Position numbers and translations under genes: made by a program
The notes under the pieces: generated by a model
Database searches by the model: none
The model's input: only the letters and a program-made list of their open reading frames with translations
What the model was told of the DNA's origin: nothing
Origin: Candidatus Omnitrophota bacterium
GTDB lineage: Bacteria; Hinthialibacterota; Hinthialibacteria; Hinthialibacterales; Hinthialibacteraceae
NCBI GenBank assembly: GCA_003598175.1
Contig: QZKN01000042.1
Coordinates: 1-37,818, forward strand
Length of the DNA stretch: 37,818 bases
Direction: 5' to 3'
Shown here: positions 18,670 through 28,639 of the stretch, piece after piece
Numbering within the stretch: the first letter of the stretch is position 1
How the letters are laid out: every line of letters starts with the position of its first letter

Positions 18670-18943
18670 TATCGCTCCTTTTGAATTTATGAATTGTCGA
18701 AGTCAACATACAAGCGTTTGGAATGCAGGAAAAGAGGAATAAAAAAATGGGGTTGCTGCTTATCTGGATTTATGGTAAGAGACGGATGGTTATTGGTTTA
18801 ATTCTTGCATAAGTTCCTCTTTGGAATCCGCGATATTATTATATTGATGGAGGGCGATCACGGATAAACATTCGTTCGGCATGGAGATTCTTCCGAGGAT
18901 GCGGTATGATCAATGCAGTCCATATCCTACGGAGGAGAACACG

Positions 18944-21037
18944 ATGAACGAAATTCACACGAATAGGATCAATCGCCGGGAAATTTTCCAAATCGGCGGA
19001 TTCGGCGTTCTGGGGCTGATGCTGTCCAATTTTTGGGAAATGGAAGCCGTAAAAACTGCGGCGGCGGCAAGCGATGATGCGTATACGCCGTTGAATCGTT
19101 TTCCACGCATGGTGCAGGAATACTTCGTCGATCGGGTTCGGCAGGCCGAACGCGAAAGTCTGAAAAGCAAGCGCAGCTTGCAGACGAAAGAAGACGCCGA
19201 AGCCTATGTCCAATCCGTACAAGCTAAAATACGGGAAAGCTTCGGGCCTTTCCCGCCGAAAACGCCGCTCAATGCGCGGGTGATGAACGTGGTGGAACGG
19301 GATACGTATAATATCGAGAATATCATTTTCGAAAGCCGGCCCGGTTTTTTGGTTACGGCGAATTTGTATATCCCGAAAGGAAGAAAATTGCCGTTGCCGG
19401 GAGTCGTGGGAACCTGTGGGCATTCCGCCAACGGCAAGGCGAGTGAAGCGTATCAGGCATTTTCGCAGGGACTGGCGCGGCAGGGATATGTCGTATTGAT
19501 TTATGATCCCCTCGGACAGGGGGAACGGCTGCAGTATGTGGATGATCAGTTGAAATCACGCATCGGCGTGGGCGTTCTTGAACATCTTCATGCGGGAAAC
19601 CAGCAATTTTTAACCGGCGATTTTATCGGGGCATGGCGCGCGTGGGATGGCATACGGGCGCTGGATTATTTGCTTACCCGTGAGGAAGTGGATCCGAACA
19701 TGGTGGGAGTGACCGGCAACTCCGGCGGGGGAACCATGACGACGTGGCTTTGTGGAGTGGAGCAACGTTGGGCGATGGCGGCCCCCAGTTGTTTTGTGAT
19801 TACGTTCCGGCGTAACATGGAAAATGAATTGCCGGCGGATACGGAACAATGCCCGCCGAAAGCATTGGCGTTGGGACTCGATCACGATGATTTTATCGCG
19901 GCAATGGCGCCCCAACCGGTGATTTTATTGGGCAAGGAGCGGGATTATTTTGATGCGCGTGGATTGGAAGAGGCGCATCGGCGTCTCAAACGGCTTTACA
20001 CATTGCTCGGCGCGGAAGATCAAATCGGCTTGTTTATCGGTCCGACCTATCACGGGTATACCCAGGAGAACCGCGAAGCGATGTATCGCTGGTTCAACGC
20101 GGTAACGAAAATTTCCGACGTCGCAAGCGAACCGGAACTTGTGATCGAAAAAGATGAGACGCTGTGGTGCACGCCGAAGGGGCAGGTTTCGGAAATGAAT
20201 TCGCGCACTGTGTTTTCGTTCACGCAAGAGAAATCAAAGGAACTGGCTGCCAACCGTGCAAAGTTGAACGAGGAAGATTTGAAAGCAGCTGTCCGCAGTA
20301 TGCTGAAACTGCCGCAACAAAGGGGAACGCCCGAATATCGCATTTTACGGCCGCATTCATCCCGTGGATATCCGAAACCGCGAGTCGCCGCCTATGCGGT
20401 GGAGACGGAGCCGCGCGTCCATGCGTTGGTGTATCGTTTATCCGATGAACCACTCTATTCACGGCCTCCGAGAGGGCAAGCGCGCGCTATTCTTTACGTT
20501 TCGCATCTGTCCGGCGATATGGAACTGCGGGAGGAAGGTTTGATTCGTGATCTGCTCGCGGCGGAGCCGGAATCAGCGTTTTTTACCTGCGATGTGCGCG
20601 GGATTGGAGAATCGTTGCCGAATACCTGCGGGCAGGATTTCGCCAATCCGTACGGTCCGGATTATTTTTATGCCATTCATGCGATCATGTTGGATTATCC
20701 CTATGTTGGGCAGAAGACATTCGATGTATTACGAGTGCTGGATTGGTTGAAATCGTGCGGGCACAGCGAGATTCACATCGCGGCGAAAGGTTTCGGAGCG
20801 ATTCCGGCGGCGTTTGCTTCTTTGCTTTGTGATCAGGTGGTGCAAATTACACTCAAGAATGCGATGAGTTCCTATGCGGAAATCGCGCAGACGGAATATT
20901 ATGATTGGCCTCTCTCCGCTCTACTGCCAAACGTGCTGGAACGGTTTGATTTGCCGGATTGTTACCAAGCGCTGGAAGGCAAGAAATTAACCATGATCGA
21001 GCCGTGGGGAGCGAAGCGGACGTCAGATAATAAATAA
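18944..21037 (+). CDS. Exported two-domain alpha/beta hydrolase (acetyl xylan esterase-like)
   Basis: Predicted exported esterase of 697 residues. Seen: a Tat-like start (NRREIFQIGG, Arg11-Arg12, then a hydrophobic run), an N-terminal linker, and a first alpha/beta-hydrolase domain with oxyanion-type GTCGHSANGK, the nucleophile elbow GNSGGG (Ser260) and a late histidine YHGY (His370). A second hydrolase-like domain (about 500-690) has VSHLSGDMELREEGL and DVRGIGES, but its elbow reads AKGFGA, with Gly where Ser is expected, so it is probably non-catalytic. The first domain resembles the AXE1/DLH-type esterases often seen with glycan degradation. AGGAGG-like GGAGG eight bases upstream supports ATG 18944 over the upstream in-frame ATG at 18881. 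Confidence 0.84.
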   Translation: MNEIHTNRINRREIFQIGGFGVLGLMLSNFWEMEAVKTAAAASDDAYTPLNRFPRMVQEYFVDRVRQAERESLKSKRSLQTKEDAEAYVQSVQAKIRESFGPFPPKTPLNARVMNVVERDTYNIENIIFESRPGFLVTANLYIPKGRKLPLPGVVGTCGHSANGKASEAYQAFSQGLARQGYVVLIYDPLGQGERLQYVDDQLKSRIGVGVLEHLHAGNQQFLTGDFIGAWRAWDGIRALDYLLTREEVDPNMVGVTGNSGGGTMTTWLCGVEQRWAMAAPSCFVITFRRNMENELPADTEQCPPKALALGLDHDDFIAAMAPQPVILLGKERDYFDARGLEEAHRRLKRLYTLLGAEDQIGLFIGPTYHGYTQENREAMYRWFNAVTKISDVASEPELVIEKDETLWCTPKGQVSEMNSRTVFSFTQEKSKELAANRAKLNEEDLKAAVRSMLKLPQQRGTPEYRILRPHSSRGYPKPRVAAYAVETEPRVHALVYRLSDEPLYSRPPRGQARAILYVSHLSGDMELREEGLIRDLLAAEPESAFFTCDVRGIGESLPNTCGQDFANPYGPDYFYAIHAIMLDYPYVGQKTFDVLRVLDWLKSCGHSEIHIAAKGFGAIPAAFASLLCDQVVQITLKNAMSSYAEIAQTEYYDWPLSALLPNVLERFDLPDCYQALEGKKLTMIEPWGAKRTSDNK

Positions 21038-21181
21038 TATCAATCGAATTACTACTGCACTATTGCATTCCATCCATCAAACCGACAATTTATATTACAT
21101 TTTTGTATAAAGTTATCCCGATCGTATTGAAAAGATGCATATATTGGTGTATATTGATATTGCGTTTCAAGGTGGGTAGTG
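21038..21181. other. AT-rich gap, no gene seen
   Basis: About 140 AT-rich bases after the hydrolase gene. No inverted repeat with a T-run, gene or repeat unit could be recognised here. Confidence 0.4.
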
Positions 21182-21331
21182 ATGATAATCTGTTTTTTGT
21201 TTTGTGGCTCTCATCCGATTGGATTGGATGATATCTGGTTCGGTGCGGAATTGAACAATTTATGGCTCAATCAATTCCAACGACCGTCGGGTTTGAAATT
21301 TTGGGAATTGTATGAAAATATATTCAGGTAG
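21182..21331 (+). CDS. Possible 49-residue unknown protein or gene remnant
   Basis: An open frame of 49 residues has an upstream AAGGTGGG (about 21169-21177) at a fair distance. It starts MIICFLFCGSHPIGLDDIW and is rich in Trp, Phe, Leu and Asn, with codon use that looks protein-like. No family is recognised. It may be a small protein or the broken end of a larger gene. It runs into the repeat-like GC-rich segment that starts near 21330. Confidence 0.3.
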   Translation: MIICFLFCGSHPIGLDDIWFGAELNNLWLNQFQRPSGLKFWELYENIFR

Positions 21332-21382
21332 AGCTGCCGTACCTGCTTGCATCACTTGGCAAGCGGGACGCTTGCTTTATTC

Positions 21383-21409
21383 GCATTTTATGCAGGATGC
21401 ATAAAATGC
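21383..21409. repeat. Perfect 11-bp inverted repeat in the tricorn leader
   Basis: Arms 21383-21393 and 21399-21409 (GCATTTTATGC and its complement) enclose a 5-base loop. It lies about 136 bases before the tricorn-like gene within GC-rich sequence (21330-21450) that resembles the repeat style at 3121-3448. No T-run follows, so it is unlikely to be a terminator. Confidence 0.5.
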
Positions 21410-21544
21410 CGGAATCCGTGCATCCCTGCCCGCAAAAGTGGGTGTGAGCGCCAGGGGTGGTGTTTGTACCCTATATGTTTCTCACAAAATAATCACTCTG
21501 AAACCGTGATGCCAATTGATGAAAAAAATAGAAGGAGATTAACG

Positions 21545-24500
21545 ATGAGAATAAGCTTTTTTGTGGTTATTGCCTTTGGATTTGCTTTACCATCGTGTGC
21601 ACAAGATGATCTCGGGAGCACTCAGAACAGTTTGCAATCTTCTTACTCTCTCCCACTCGAACAATCGTATCGAACCACTCTGCCTTCCGGCCTGCTCGCT
21701 CTTGCTGCCATGCCTTCCGTTTCCATCGTAAAAACGGAGTCGCCAAAAACGGAAGACGTGCGGCCTCATGCGGGAATGCTGCGGTATCCCGACGTGAGCG
21801 CGACGCATATCGTGTTTGTCTATGCCAACGATTTGTGGCTGGTTCCGCGCGAGGGAGGAAATGCGGTCCCGCTGGCGAGTCCGCCGGGTCAGGAAATGTT
21901 TCCCCGTTTCAGTCCGGATGGGCAACGCATAGTATTCACCGGGAATTATGACGGTAATCGGGATATTTACACCGTTGCGGCGTCGGGCGGAATTCCGCAG
22001 CGAATCACGCATCATTCGGCGCAGGAAATGCTCAGCGATTGGTCGGAGCAGAACCAAATTGTGTTTTTTACGAACGGATTCGCGGGATTGGCGCGGCAGA
22101 CCCAGTTGTTCACCATTTCGCCGCAGGGGGGAATGCCGAAAAAACTGCCGGTTCCATACGGCGCGAACGGCGTGATCGACGCGGAGGGAGAATGGCTAGC
22201 CTATACACCGCACACCATCGATTTTCGCACGTGGAAACGCTATCGCGGGGGAATGGCGACGGATATTTGGCTGTTCAATTTGAAAAACTATTCCTCAAAA
22301 AAGATTACCGATTGGGAAGGGACGGATACGTATCCGATGTGGAATGGGAAAACGCTCTATTACCTTTCCGACGCCGGCCCGAATCATCGGTTGAACATTT
22401 GGTTTTATAATCCGGAGACGGAAGAGCACAAACAGATTACGCATTTTAAAGAATATGACGTCAAATTTCCGTCCATCGGGCCGGGCGGGAACGGCGAAGG
22501 CGAGATCGTTTTTCAAAACGGATCGACGTTATATTTATTGAATTTATTGACGCATCTGGCAAAAGCGGTGCAGGTTACGATTCCCGGAGCGCGTCCGAAA
22601 ATTCGGCCGCAACGAGTGGACGCAAGCAAGAATTTGAACAACTGGACCCTCTCCTCGACCGGAAAAAGAGTGCTTATTGAAGCGCGCGGAGATTTGTGGA
22701 CCCTTCCGGCAAAAGAAGGCTCCGTTCGCAACCTGACGCGCAGCAACGGCTCCGCCGAGCGGGAGCCCGCATGGAGTCCCGATGGGCGATGGATCGCCTA
22801 TTTTTCCGATGCAACCGGCGAATACGAATTGTATATTCGCCAATCCGACGGTAATGGAGAACCGCAGCAACTCACATCCGGCAAAAAAGCGTTCCTGTCC
22901 AATCCCGTCTGGTCGCCCGATTCGAAGAAAATTGCCTATACCGACAAAACCGGTTCTTTTTCTGTTTTGACCGTTGCGACCAAAGAATCGAAATTCATTG
23001 ATAAAGACACGTATCCCCTCGGTTCGGTCAATTTCCAGGCCGCCTGGTCGCACGACTCGAATTGGATTGCGTATACGAAATCGAACGACGTAGACCGGTC
23101 CTCCATTTGGCTGTACAACCTGGAAAAAGAAGAAACCCACCAAGTTACCAGTACGATGTTCATGGACAGCAATCCGGCGTTTGATCGAAAAGGCGATTTT
23201 CTCTTCTTTGCCAGCAATCGTCAATTCGGGGATCCGATCTATGATGATTACGGTTGGGGATTGGGACGGCCGTTTGTTTATAAAGATACGCAGGTCCTGC
23301 TGGCCGCGCCTCTGCGCAACGATGTGAAAGATCCTTACGTGTATGAAAGCGACGAAGAGGAATGGAAGGAAGAAAAGAAAGAGGCGGAAGACAAGAAGGA
23401 CGATCAAAAAGAAGAGAAGAAATCGGATAACGATAAGAAAGAAGAGCCGCAAAAGGTATCCATCGCAGATCAGAAGGATGAAAAGAAAGACGAGAAGGAA
23501 AGCACAGAGGAAAAAGATACCGCGGAAGTAAAAGAAACGAAGGATGAAGAAAAAGCGGATGAGAAGAAAGAAGAAATCAAGCCTCTTGAAATTGATTTGG
23601 AAGGATTCGAAAAGCGGGCGTTTCTCCTGCCGATTCCTAATGGCTCCTTCGGCAATCTTTCCGTCAATCACGAAGGGAAGTTGCTGTACGTTCGATATCC
23701 TTCGGCTCATTCCAAAGAGAAATCGGAAATAAAAATTTTTGATTTGAAGGATGAAAAGAAAGAGGAAAAAACCGTCCTTTCCGATCAAGGCGGCTATCGC
23801 ATCTCGTCCGACGGCAAAAAAATATTGGTTCGGGAAGGCAACAGTTTTGCCGTGGTTGACGCTGCGGCCGGTCAATCCATTAAGGATCGAGTTTCTGCAT
23901 CGAATTTAATGATCGAATTGAATCCCCGCGAAGAATGGAGGCAAATTTTTCATGAAGCGTGGCGGATGCAACGGGATTTCTTTTACGATCCCAATATGCA
24001 CGGCGTCGATTGGCAAAAAATCCACGACCATTATGCGCTCATGCTGGATGATTGCGCTTCCCGCGAGGATGTCGGCTTCGTGATCGCGGAAATGATATCC
24101 GAACTCAACGTGGGTCACGCCTATTACGGCGGCGGCGATTTTGAAGCGGAGCCGAGTATGTCCGTCGGCATGTTGGGCGTGGATTTCGAGTTGCATGAGG
24201 GAGCGTATCGCATCGCCAAAATTCATCAAGGTGCGGTATGGGACGCCGATGTGCGCAGTCCCTTCAATCGCATTCCGAAAGACCAATTGGACGAAGGCGA
24301 TTACATTCACGCCGTCAATCGCGCGCCGATCGATACGAGTAAAGATCCGTGGGCGGCGTTTTTAGGTCTGGCGGGTCAGACGGTTACCTTAACCGTTAGC
24401 GACAAACCAAAACTCGACGAAGACGCGCGCGATGTGGTGATCCATTTGATGGGCGGTGAACAGAATCTGCGATTTCGCGCGTGGATCGAAAAGAACCGCG

Positions 24501-25153
24501 CGTATGTCGATAAAAAATCCGGCGGCAAAGTGGGCTATATTTACGTCACAAATACGAGCGAAAACGGCCAAAGTGATTTGCTGCGGCAATTTCATGGGCA
24601 GCGTGACAAACAGGCGTTGATCATCGACGAGCGTTGGAACGGCGGCGGGCAGGCGCCGACGAGGTTTATCGAAGTGCTCAACCGTCCCATCACCAATTAT
24701 TGGGCCATTCGCGACGGCGAGAGCATTCCGTGGCCGACCGCCGCCCATTTCGGTCCCAAATGCATGTTGATCAACGGCCTGGCCGGCTCCGGCGGCGATA
24801 TGTTCCCCGCCTTGTTCCGCCAGGCCAAGCTGGGTAAATTGATCGGTATGCGCACATGGGGCGGCCTGGTCGGTATGTCGGGAAATCCCGGCCTGATCGA
24901 CGGCGGCTATGTCTCGGTTCCGACCTTCGCCTATTACGATCTCGACGGAACCTGGGGAATCGAAGGCCACGGCGTCGATCCCGACATCGAAGTGATCGAC
25001 GATCCATCCTTAATGGCCAACGGCGGCGACCCGCAACTCGACGCAGCCATCGAACATATGATCGAGATGATCAAGACGAATCCGTACACGCCGCCGGCTC
25101 GGCCAAAATATCCGGATCGAAGCGGGATGGGGATATTGGAGGAAGATAAGTAA
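21545..25153 (+). CDS. Tricorn-like S41 peptidase, exported
   Basis: Large peptidase of 1202 residues that would trim peptides in the periplasm or at the surface. Seen: an export signal ending LPSC, which may be a lipoprotein site; WD/PD40-like beta-propeller repeats (about 60-570, with WSPDGRWIAYFSD and similar); a very charged Lys/Glu/Asp linker (about 600-680); the C1 helical domain; a PDZ-like region; and the S41 core. Catalytic candidates are His858 (NVGHAYYG), Ser1082 (AGSGGD) and Glu1140 (GIEGHG). The 58-residue gap from Ser to Glu equals the Ser965-Glu1023 gap I recall for archaeal tricorn. The residue before His858 is Gly, where archaeal tricorn has Ser. AAGGAG before ATG 21545 and the signal peptide set the start; the frame is open upstream from 21347. 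Confidence 0.92.
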   Translation: MRISFFVVIAFGFALPSCAQDDLGSTQNSLQSSYSLPLEQSYRTTLPSGLLALAAMPSVSIVKTESPKTEDVRPHAGMLRYPDVSATHIVFVYANDLWLVPREGGNAVPLASPPGQEMFPRFSPDGQRIVFTGNYDGNRDIYTVAASGGIPQRITHHSAQEMLSDWSEQNQIVFFTNGFAGLARQTQLFTISPQGGMPKKLPVPYGANGVIDAEGEWLAYTPHTIDFRTWKRYRGGMATDIWLFNLKNYSSKKITDWEGTDTYPMWNGKTLYYLSDAGPNHRLNIWFYNPETEEHKQITHFKEYDVKFPSIGPGGNGEGEIVFQNGSTLYLLNLLTHLAKAVQVTIPGARPKIRPQRVDASKNLNNWTLSSTGKRVLIEARGDLWTLPAKEGSVRNLTRSNGSAEREPAWSPDGRWIAYFSDATGEYELYIRQSDGNGEPQQLTSGKKAFLSNPVWSPDSKKIAYTDKTGSFSVLTVATKESKFIDKDTYPLGSVNFQAAWSHDSNWIAYTKSNDVDRSSIWLYNLEKEETHQVTSTMFMDSNPAFDRKGDFLFFASNRQFGDPIYDDYGWGLGRPFVYKDTQVLLAAPLRNDVKDPYVYESDEEEWKEEKKEAEDKKDDQKEEKKSDNDKKEEPQKVSIADQKDEKKDEKESTEEKDTAEVKETKDEEKADEKKEEIKPLEIDLEGFEKRAFLLPIPNGSFGNLSVNHEGKLLYVRYPSAHSKEKSEIKIFDLKDEKKEEKTVLSDQGGYRISSDGKKILVREGNSFAVVDAAAGQSIKDRVSASNLMIELNPREEWRQIFHEAWRMQRDFFYDPNMHGVDWQKIHDHYALMLDDCASREDVGFVIAEMISELNVGHAYYGGGDFEAEPSMSVGMLGVDFELHEGAYRIAKIHQGAVWDADVRSPFNRIPKDQLDEGDYIHAVNRAPIDTSKDPWAAFLGLAGQTVTLTVSDKPKLDEDARDVVIHLMGGEQNLRFRAWIEKNRAYVDKKSGGKVGYIYVTNTSENGQSDLLRQFHGQRDKQALIIDERWNGGGQAPTRFIEVLNRPITNYWAIRDGESIPWPTAAHFGPKCMLINGLAGSGGDMFPALFRQAKLGKLIGMRTWGGLVGMSGNPGLIDGGYVSVPTFAYYDLDGTWGIEGHGVDPDIEVIDDPSLMANGGDPQLDAAIEHMIEMIKTNPYTPPARPKYPDRSGMGILEEDK

Positions 25154-25204
25154 TATCGACAATGAAAATATTCTGGTTTTGTATTCAAGTAAGGATGCAT
25201 TATA

Positions 25205-25330
25205 ATGTCTATTGTGAATGAAAACTTGGAAGATTGGGCAGACCTTTATGCAGAAGAAATCATAGCCGACAATCCAAAAATTGGAGTAAAAATCCCTTTA
25301 TCAATCCGCTCCAAATCAATTCAAAGATAA
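25205..25330 (+). CDS. Possible 41-residue unknown protein
   Basis: A small frame starts MSIVNENLEDWADLYAEEI and ends in a basic tail (SIRSKSIQR). AAGGAT lies about eight bases upstream of the ATG. Acidic N-terminal and basic C-terminal halves are visible, with no signal peptide. I recognise no family. It could be a real small gene or the remnant of a longer one. Confidence 0.3.
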   Translation: MSIVNENLEDWADLYAEEIIADNPKIGVKIPLSIRSKSIQR

Positions 25331-25500
25331 ACATTTCGTTACATCTACCGATAATCAGTATGGAATATCGAGCAAACTTTACCACATTCAGTTAAAACGA
25401 TAGCCAAATGAGAATCGTTGATATATAATGATATCAAGCTGGTAATGGAATCATCGAAGGTTGTCGTTTAATTCGGTCACGTAGTATTTTAACAGGTCAA
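25331..25500. other. AT-rich gap with weak inverted repeat
   Basis: No gene is supported. A 7-bp inverted repeat (TTGATAT at 25418-25424, ATATCAA at 25431-25437) may be a weak binding site upstream of the metalloprotease gene. The SD before that gene is poor (AGG at about 25494). Confidence 0.3.
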
Positions 25501-28455
25501 ATGTTTCGATCCTTGAAGGTGTTATGCCTGATATATAGTTTTTGTATTTACTTCGCCGCTAAAGACTGCCATGCGGCCGGTCCCATGCGTGTGGTCGAGG
25601 GGAATCCGGTTTTATGGCCACAGAATCAATCGGTTGTCTATAACGTGGATCCGGGCGATCTTGGGCCGGTTCCTTATACGGAAGCGTTGGAAATGGTCCA
25701 GCGCGCGTTTGGCGAATGGGAAAAGGTGAATGGAACTTCGATTCGTTTTGAGATGGGGGCCCCGATTGATCAGGATGTGAATAGCAGTAATTATTCCCGA
25801 TATTACTATTCACCCCCTTCCAATTTCAATCCGATCATTTTTGACAGCGATGGTTCCATCACTCGCGCGCTGAACGGCGCGGGGGCGGAACATCATTATT
25901 TGGGTTTTGCCAGCATTGTCAGTTTTTCGAATCAAACGTATACGATCCAATCGGCGCGCGTAACTTTTAACGGTTTATATCTGCAAGAAAATCAGGTGGA
26001 TGGAAATACTTTTTTCGCGACCGTGCTGCACGAATTGGGGCATTTTATCGGTTTGGATCACACGCAATTATTGCGGCATGTGGCGTGGGATTATGTGGGG
26101 TGGAACGATGTGTACGTTCCGCAGATGTTTCCGATGACGACGGATGACGAGTCGTTTCGAACCGGGTTGTTGCCTGACGACCGGCTTGCGATTGCGATGT
26201 ATTATCCTTCCCCAACTACGACGCGGACAGGCGGCATCGAAGGAGTGGTTCATCGCGGCGCGCAGGAATTGCCGGGCGTAAACGTCATTGCCAGAAAAAT
26301 CGGTTCCGTGACGGACGCCGTCTATTCGACCGTAAGCGGAACGACGCAACCCAATCGCGGCGCGTTTGAATTGAAAGGGCTGCCGGCGGGTAATTATCAA
26401 GTCTATATTGAACCCATCGATATCGATTTTAGCGGTTCTTCCTCGGTTGGGCAGTATGCGAGAACCAGTAGTTCCCTATCGTTTCGCAATCCCGCGCGCG
26501 CGCGATTTTATCATACCGCGAACGATCCTACAAACAGCCGCAGTGCATGGTCGCCGGTGGCCGTTCGCTCCGGCCGAATCGCCGCGGGCATTCGTATCGA
26601 TGCGGGAACGCAAAGCGCGGACGGCGAGGAAACGTATATTCAATTGCTTGCATTGGATTCGACGGAAATCGGTGCGGTTCCGCCCGAAGACATCTGCCGA
26701 TCCAATTTTGATTATCTGTTTCAGTTTTTGCTGGAACTGTCGGGGAAGGAAGAATCGGTTCTGCTCCGCATCGAATCGGATCGATCCCATGCAAATTATG
26801 ACGTTTTTGTGCGTCGGGATCGAAGGGCGCTGATTTCCGATACGCCCACAATGACCGTGAGCAGTCGAGCTGCGGAGATTCGATTTGGAAATGGGGGAGA
26901 CCTCCCGAACGTCGCGGGGCGCTATTTTATTGCCGTATGCAATCGGGATACGGAAGAACTGTCGTTTCGGATTGTCACACAGGTTCTTCCCACTTCGGTT
27001 CCGACGCCAACTTTGACGCCAAGCCTGACGAGTACGCCGACTCCCACGCGCATTCCATCGCCGACGCGAACGCCAAGCCCAACCCGTACATCGACTCCTA
27101 AGCCGAGTCCGGTTCCCCCGCTGTCTCCAACGCCAACGCCAACGCCAACTCGTTCACCGACGCCGACGCGAACGCCGACTCCTTCGCCAACGGCGATTGA
27201 GGTGAATCCGGTGTTAGGCGTGGTTTCGTTGGATGAGATTGGTGGGATTTATCCGCGCAGTGCGGCGGTTCTGAATTTCGATGTGGGGATTTCATCGAGT
27301 GACGGTACCTTATTGACCACGGAGGAATATGACGGTCTGGCCGATCCTTATGCGTTCGGTCCGCTTCTCATTTTCAACAATGTGTTATATCCGATTGCGC
27401 AGGATATTGAATTTTCGGGTGAAATCGATCCGGATGGAAATGGTTCGGAAGGATTATATATCCTGTTTGGTGGAAATATTGGCGGCTATCCGCCTGTCAT
27501 CACTCGTTTGGGAGCAACTGGAGGGCCGAATCAGGGAGGAATCGATGCCAATAACAATCCCTATGACAATTTGAATTTTGGTACGTTTTGCGGTGATTTC
27601 ATCCCGGTTCAGCTGCTATTCTCCAATTCAGCTGCCAAACCGGAGTTTCTCTCGACGTTGATGGCGCTCGAACCGGCTGGAAATCATGGTTTTTATGCTC
27701 TAGGGCGCGATGGACGGATTTATGCGGAAGGCAGCGCGCTTGAATCGCTTGATCTTGCATCTCCGCCGCTTGATTTCAATGAGAACGCGGTCGCCGTGGA
27801 TTTGGTGATTTATCGAGGCCGGGACATTTCTTTGCATAACAGCAACCATAGCGAAGATTTGATCGGGACCGGCGCGTATATTCTGGATAATCGCGGCGTG
27901 ATTTACCGAATCGGCGACGCGCCGGATCTTGTCACCGAGAACCTGCCGTTGTTGCCGGAAAATGGGATGTTTTCTTATCACGACATGGAATTGCTACCGA
28001 ATCCGGAAGGAACGGAATGGATTGGGTTGGGGGTATTGGGGGGCAATGGGATGATCGAGTTTGCTCCCTTCGCGGATGTGGAAATGACGGATGAATTGAA
28101 ATCCTATATCAATGAACTCAATCCGTTCGGTAAATTATATGGTGGTTTTTCATTTGATATCGCCCGCGATTTTGAGGTGGAAATCAGCGATATTCCGCTT
28201 TTCGGTTTGAACGAATGGGGCGTAACCGTGGCGACGCAGGGAAGGCGAGTCGGAATTTTTATGGTTGATGGGTATGGGGGTATCCATACCGGCGGCCGCT
28301 CCAGCCGCTATGCGGCGGCATTCGGCGTGATCGGCGACGATGTGCGTATCATTGAAGGCCATATTTCCTCACCCTTTCCGGTTATTATTCCCTATTCGAC
28401 AGTGGATACCGTTCGCGATCTCGAGTTGTCTCCCCTGATTCAACGGGCACGTTAA
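25501..28455 (+). CDS. Secreted matrixin-like metalloprotease with C-terminal repeat domain
   Basis: Exported zinc metalloprotease, 984 residues. Seen: a signal peptide ending CHA (about residue 28); an M10-type domain with the zinc motif [11 protein letters not shown] (His177, Glu178, His181, His187), the matrixin HExxHxxGxxH pattern; a CarboxypepD_reg/SdrD-like beta domain ([18 protein letters not shown], near 250-330); a beta-rich region (about 340-490); a Thr/Pro/Ser linker (about 497-566); and a C-terminal beta-rich domain with [20 protein letters not shown] and [12 protein letters not shown], which reads like a propeller. It shares its first 490 residues in outline with the next gene, so the two are tandem paralogues, but it ends in this domain and not in a dockerin. 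Confidence 0.85.
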   Translation: MFRSLKVLCLIYSFCIYFAAKDCHAAGPMRVVEGNPVLWPQNQSVVYNVDPGDLGPVPYTEALEMVQRAFGEWEKVNGTSIRFEMGAPIDQDVNSSNYSRYYYSPPSNFNPIIFDSDGSITRALNGAGAEHHYLGFASIVSFSNQTYTIQSARVTFNGLYLQENQVDGNTFFATVLHELGHFIGLDHTQLLRHVAWDYVGWNDVYVPQMFPMTTDDESFRTGLLPDDRLAIAMYYPSPTTTRTGGIEGVVHRGAQELPGVNVIARKIGSVTDAVYSTVSGTTQPNRGAFELKGLPAGNYQVYIEPIDIDFSGSSSVGQYARTSSSLSFRNPARARFYHTANDPTNSRSAWSPVAVRSGRIAAGIRIDAGTQSADGEETYIQLLALDSTEIGAVPPEDICRSNFDYLFQFLLELSGKEESVLLRIESDRSHANYDVFVRRDRRALISDTPTMTVSSRAAEIRFGNGGDLPNVAGRYFIAVCNRDTEELSFRIVTQVLPTSVPTPTLTPSLTSTPTPTRIPSPTRTPSPTRTSTPKPSPVPPLSPTPTPTPTRSPTPTRTPTPSPTAIEVNPVLGVVSLDEIGGIYPRSAAVLNFDVGISSSDGTLLTTEEYDGLADPYAFGPLLIFNNVLYPIAQDIEFSGEIDPDGNGSEGLYILFGGNIGGYPPVITRLGATGGPNQGGIDANNNPYDNLNFGTFCGDFIPVQLLFSNSAAKPEFLSTLMALEPAGNHGFYALGRDGRIYAEGSALESLDLASPPLDFNENAVAVDLVIYRGRDISLHNSNHSEDLIGTGAYILDNRGVIYRIGDAPDLVTENLPLLPENGMFSYHDMELLPNPEGTEWIGLGVLGGNGMIEFAPFADVEMTDELKSYINELNPFGKLYGGFSFDIARDFEVEISDIPLFGLNEWGVTVATQGRRVGIFMVDGYGGIHTGGRSSRYAAAFGVIGDDVRIIEGHISSPFPVIIPYSTVDTVRDLELSPLIQRAR

Positions 28456-28524
28456 CCAGCGTTTTTTCTTTTGTACGTGTAGTATTTGTGGAAACGGCTA
28501 TCTTTTAGATGAAAAATCCAATAT

Positions 28525-28606
28525 GTAGGGGCGGTTCGCGAACCGCCCCTACGAGGTATTTTCATCCTTCGTTGTGATCTTTTGATCATGTGGGGTGCTA
28601 TGAACA
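28525..28606. repeat. Composite hairpin repeat, related to the 3121-3448 cluster
   Basis: A perfect 28-base palindrome (28525-28552) equals the one at 3168-3195 except for one base. A copy of the 49-base unit follows (28559-28606): TTTTCATCCTTCGTTGTGA, then a GATC-containing centre. It lies between the two metalloprotease genes and ends about 33 bases before the second one's start. Confidence 0.8.
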
Positions 28607-28639
28607 TTGCATCCGGGATTGAGTCCGATTGGAATCGTA

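Noticed and set aside
22544..23875. Long minus-strand frame of 443 residues inside the tricorn gene
   Set aside because: It is the Phe/Leu-rich antisense of the Lys/Glu linker and the propeller. The plus-strand gene carries clear domains and a ribosome site.
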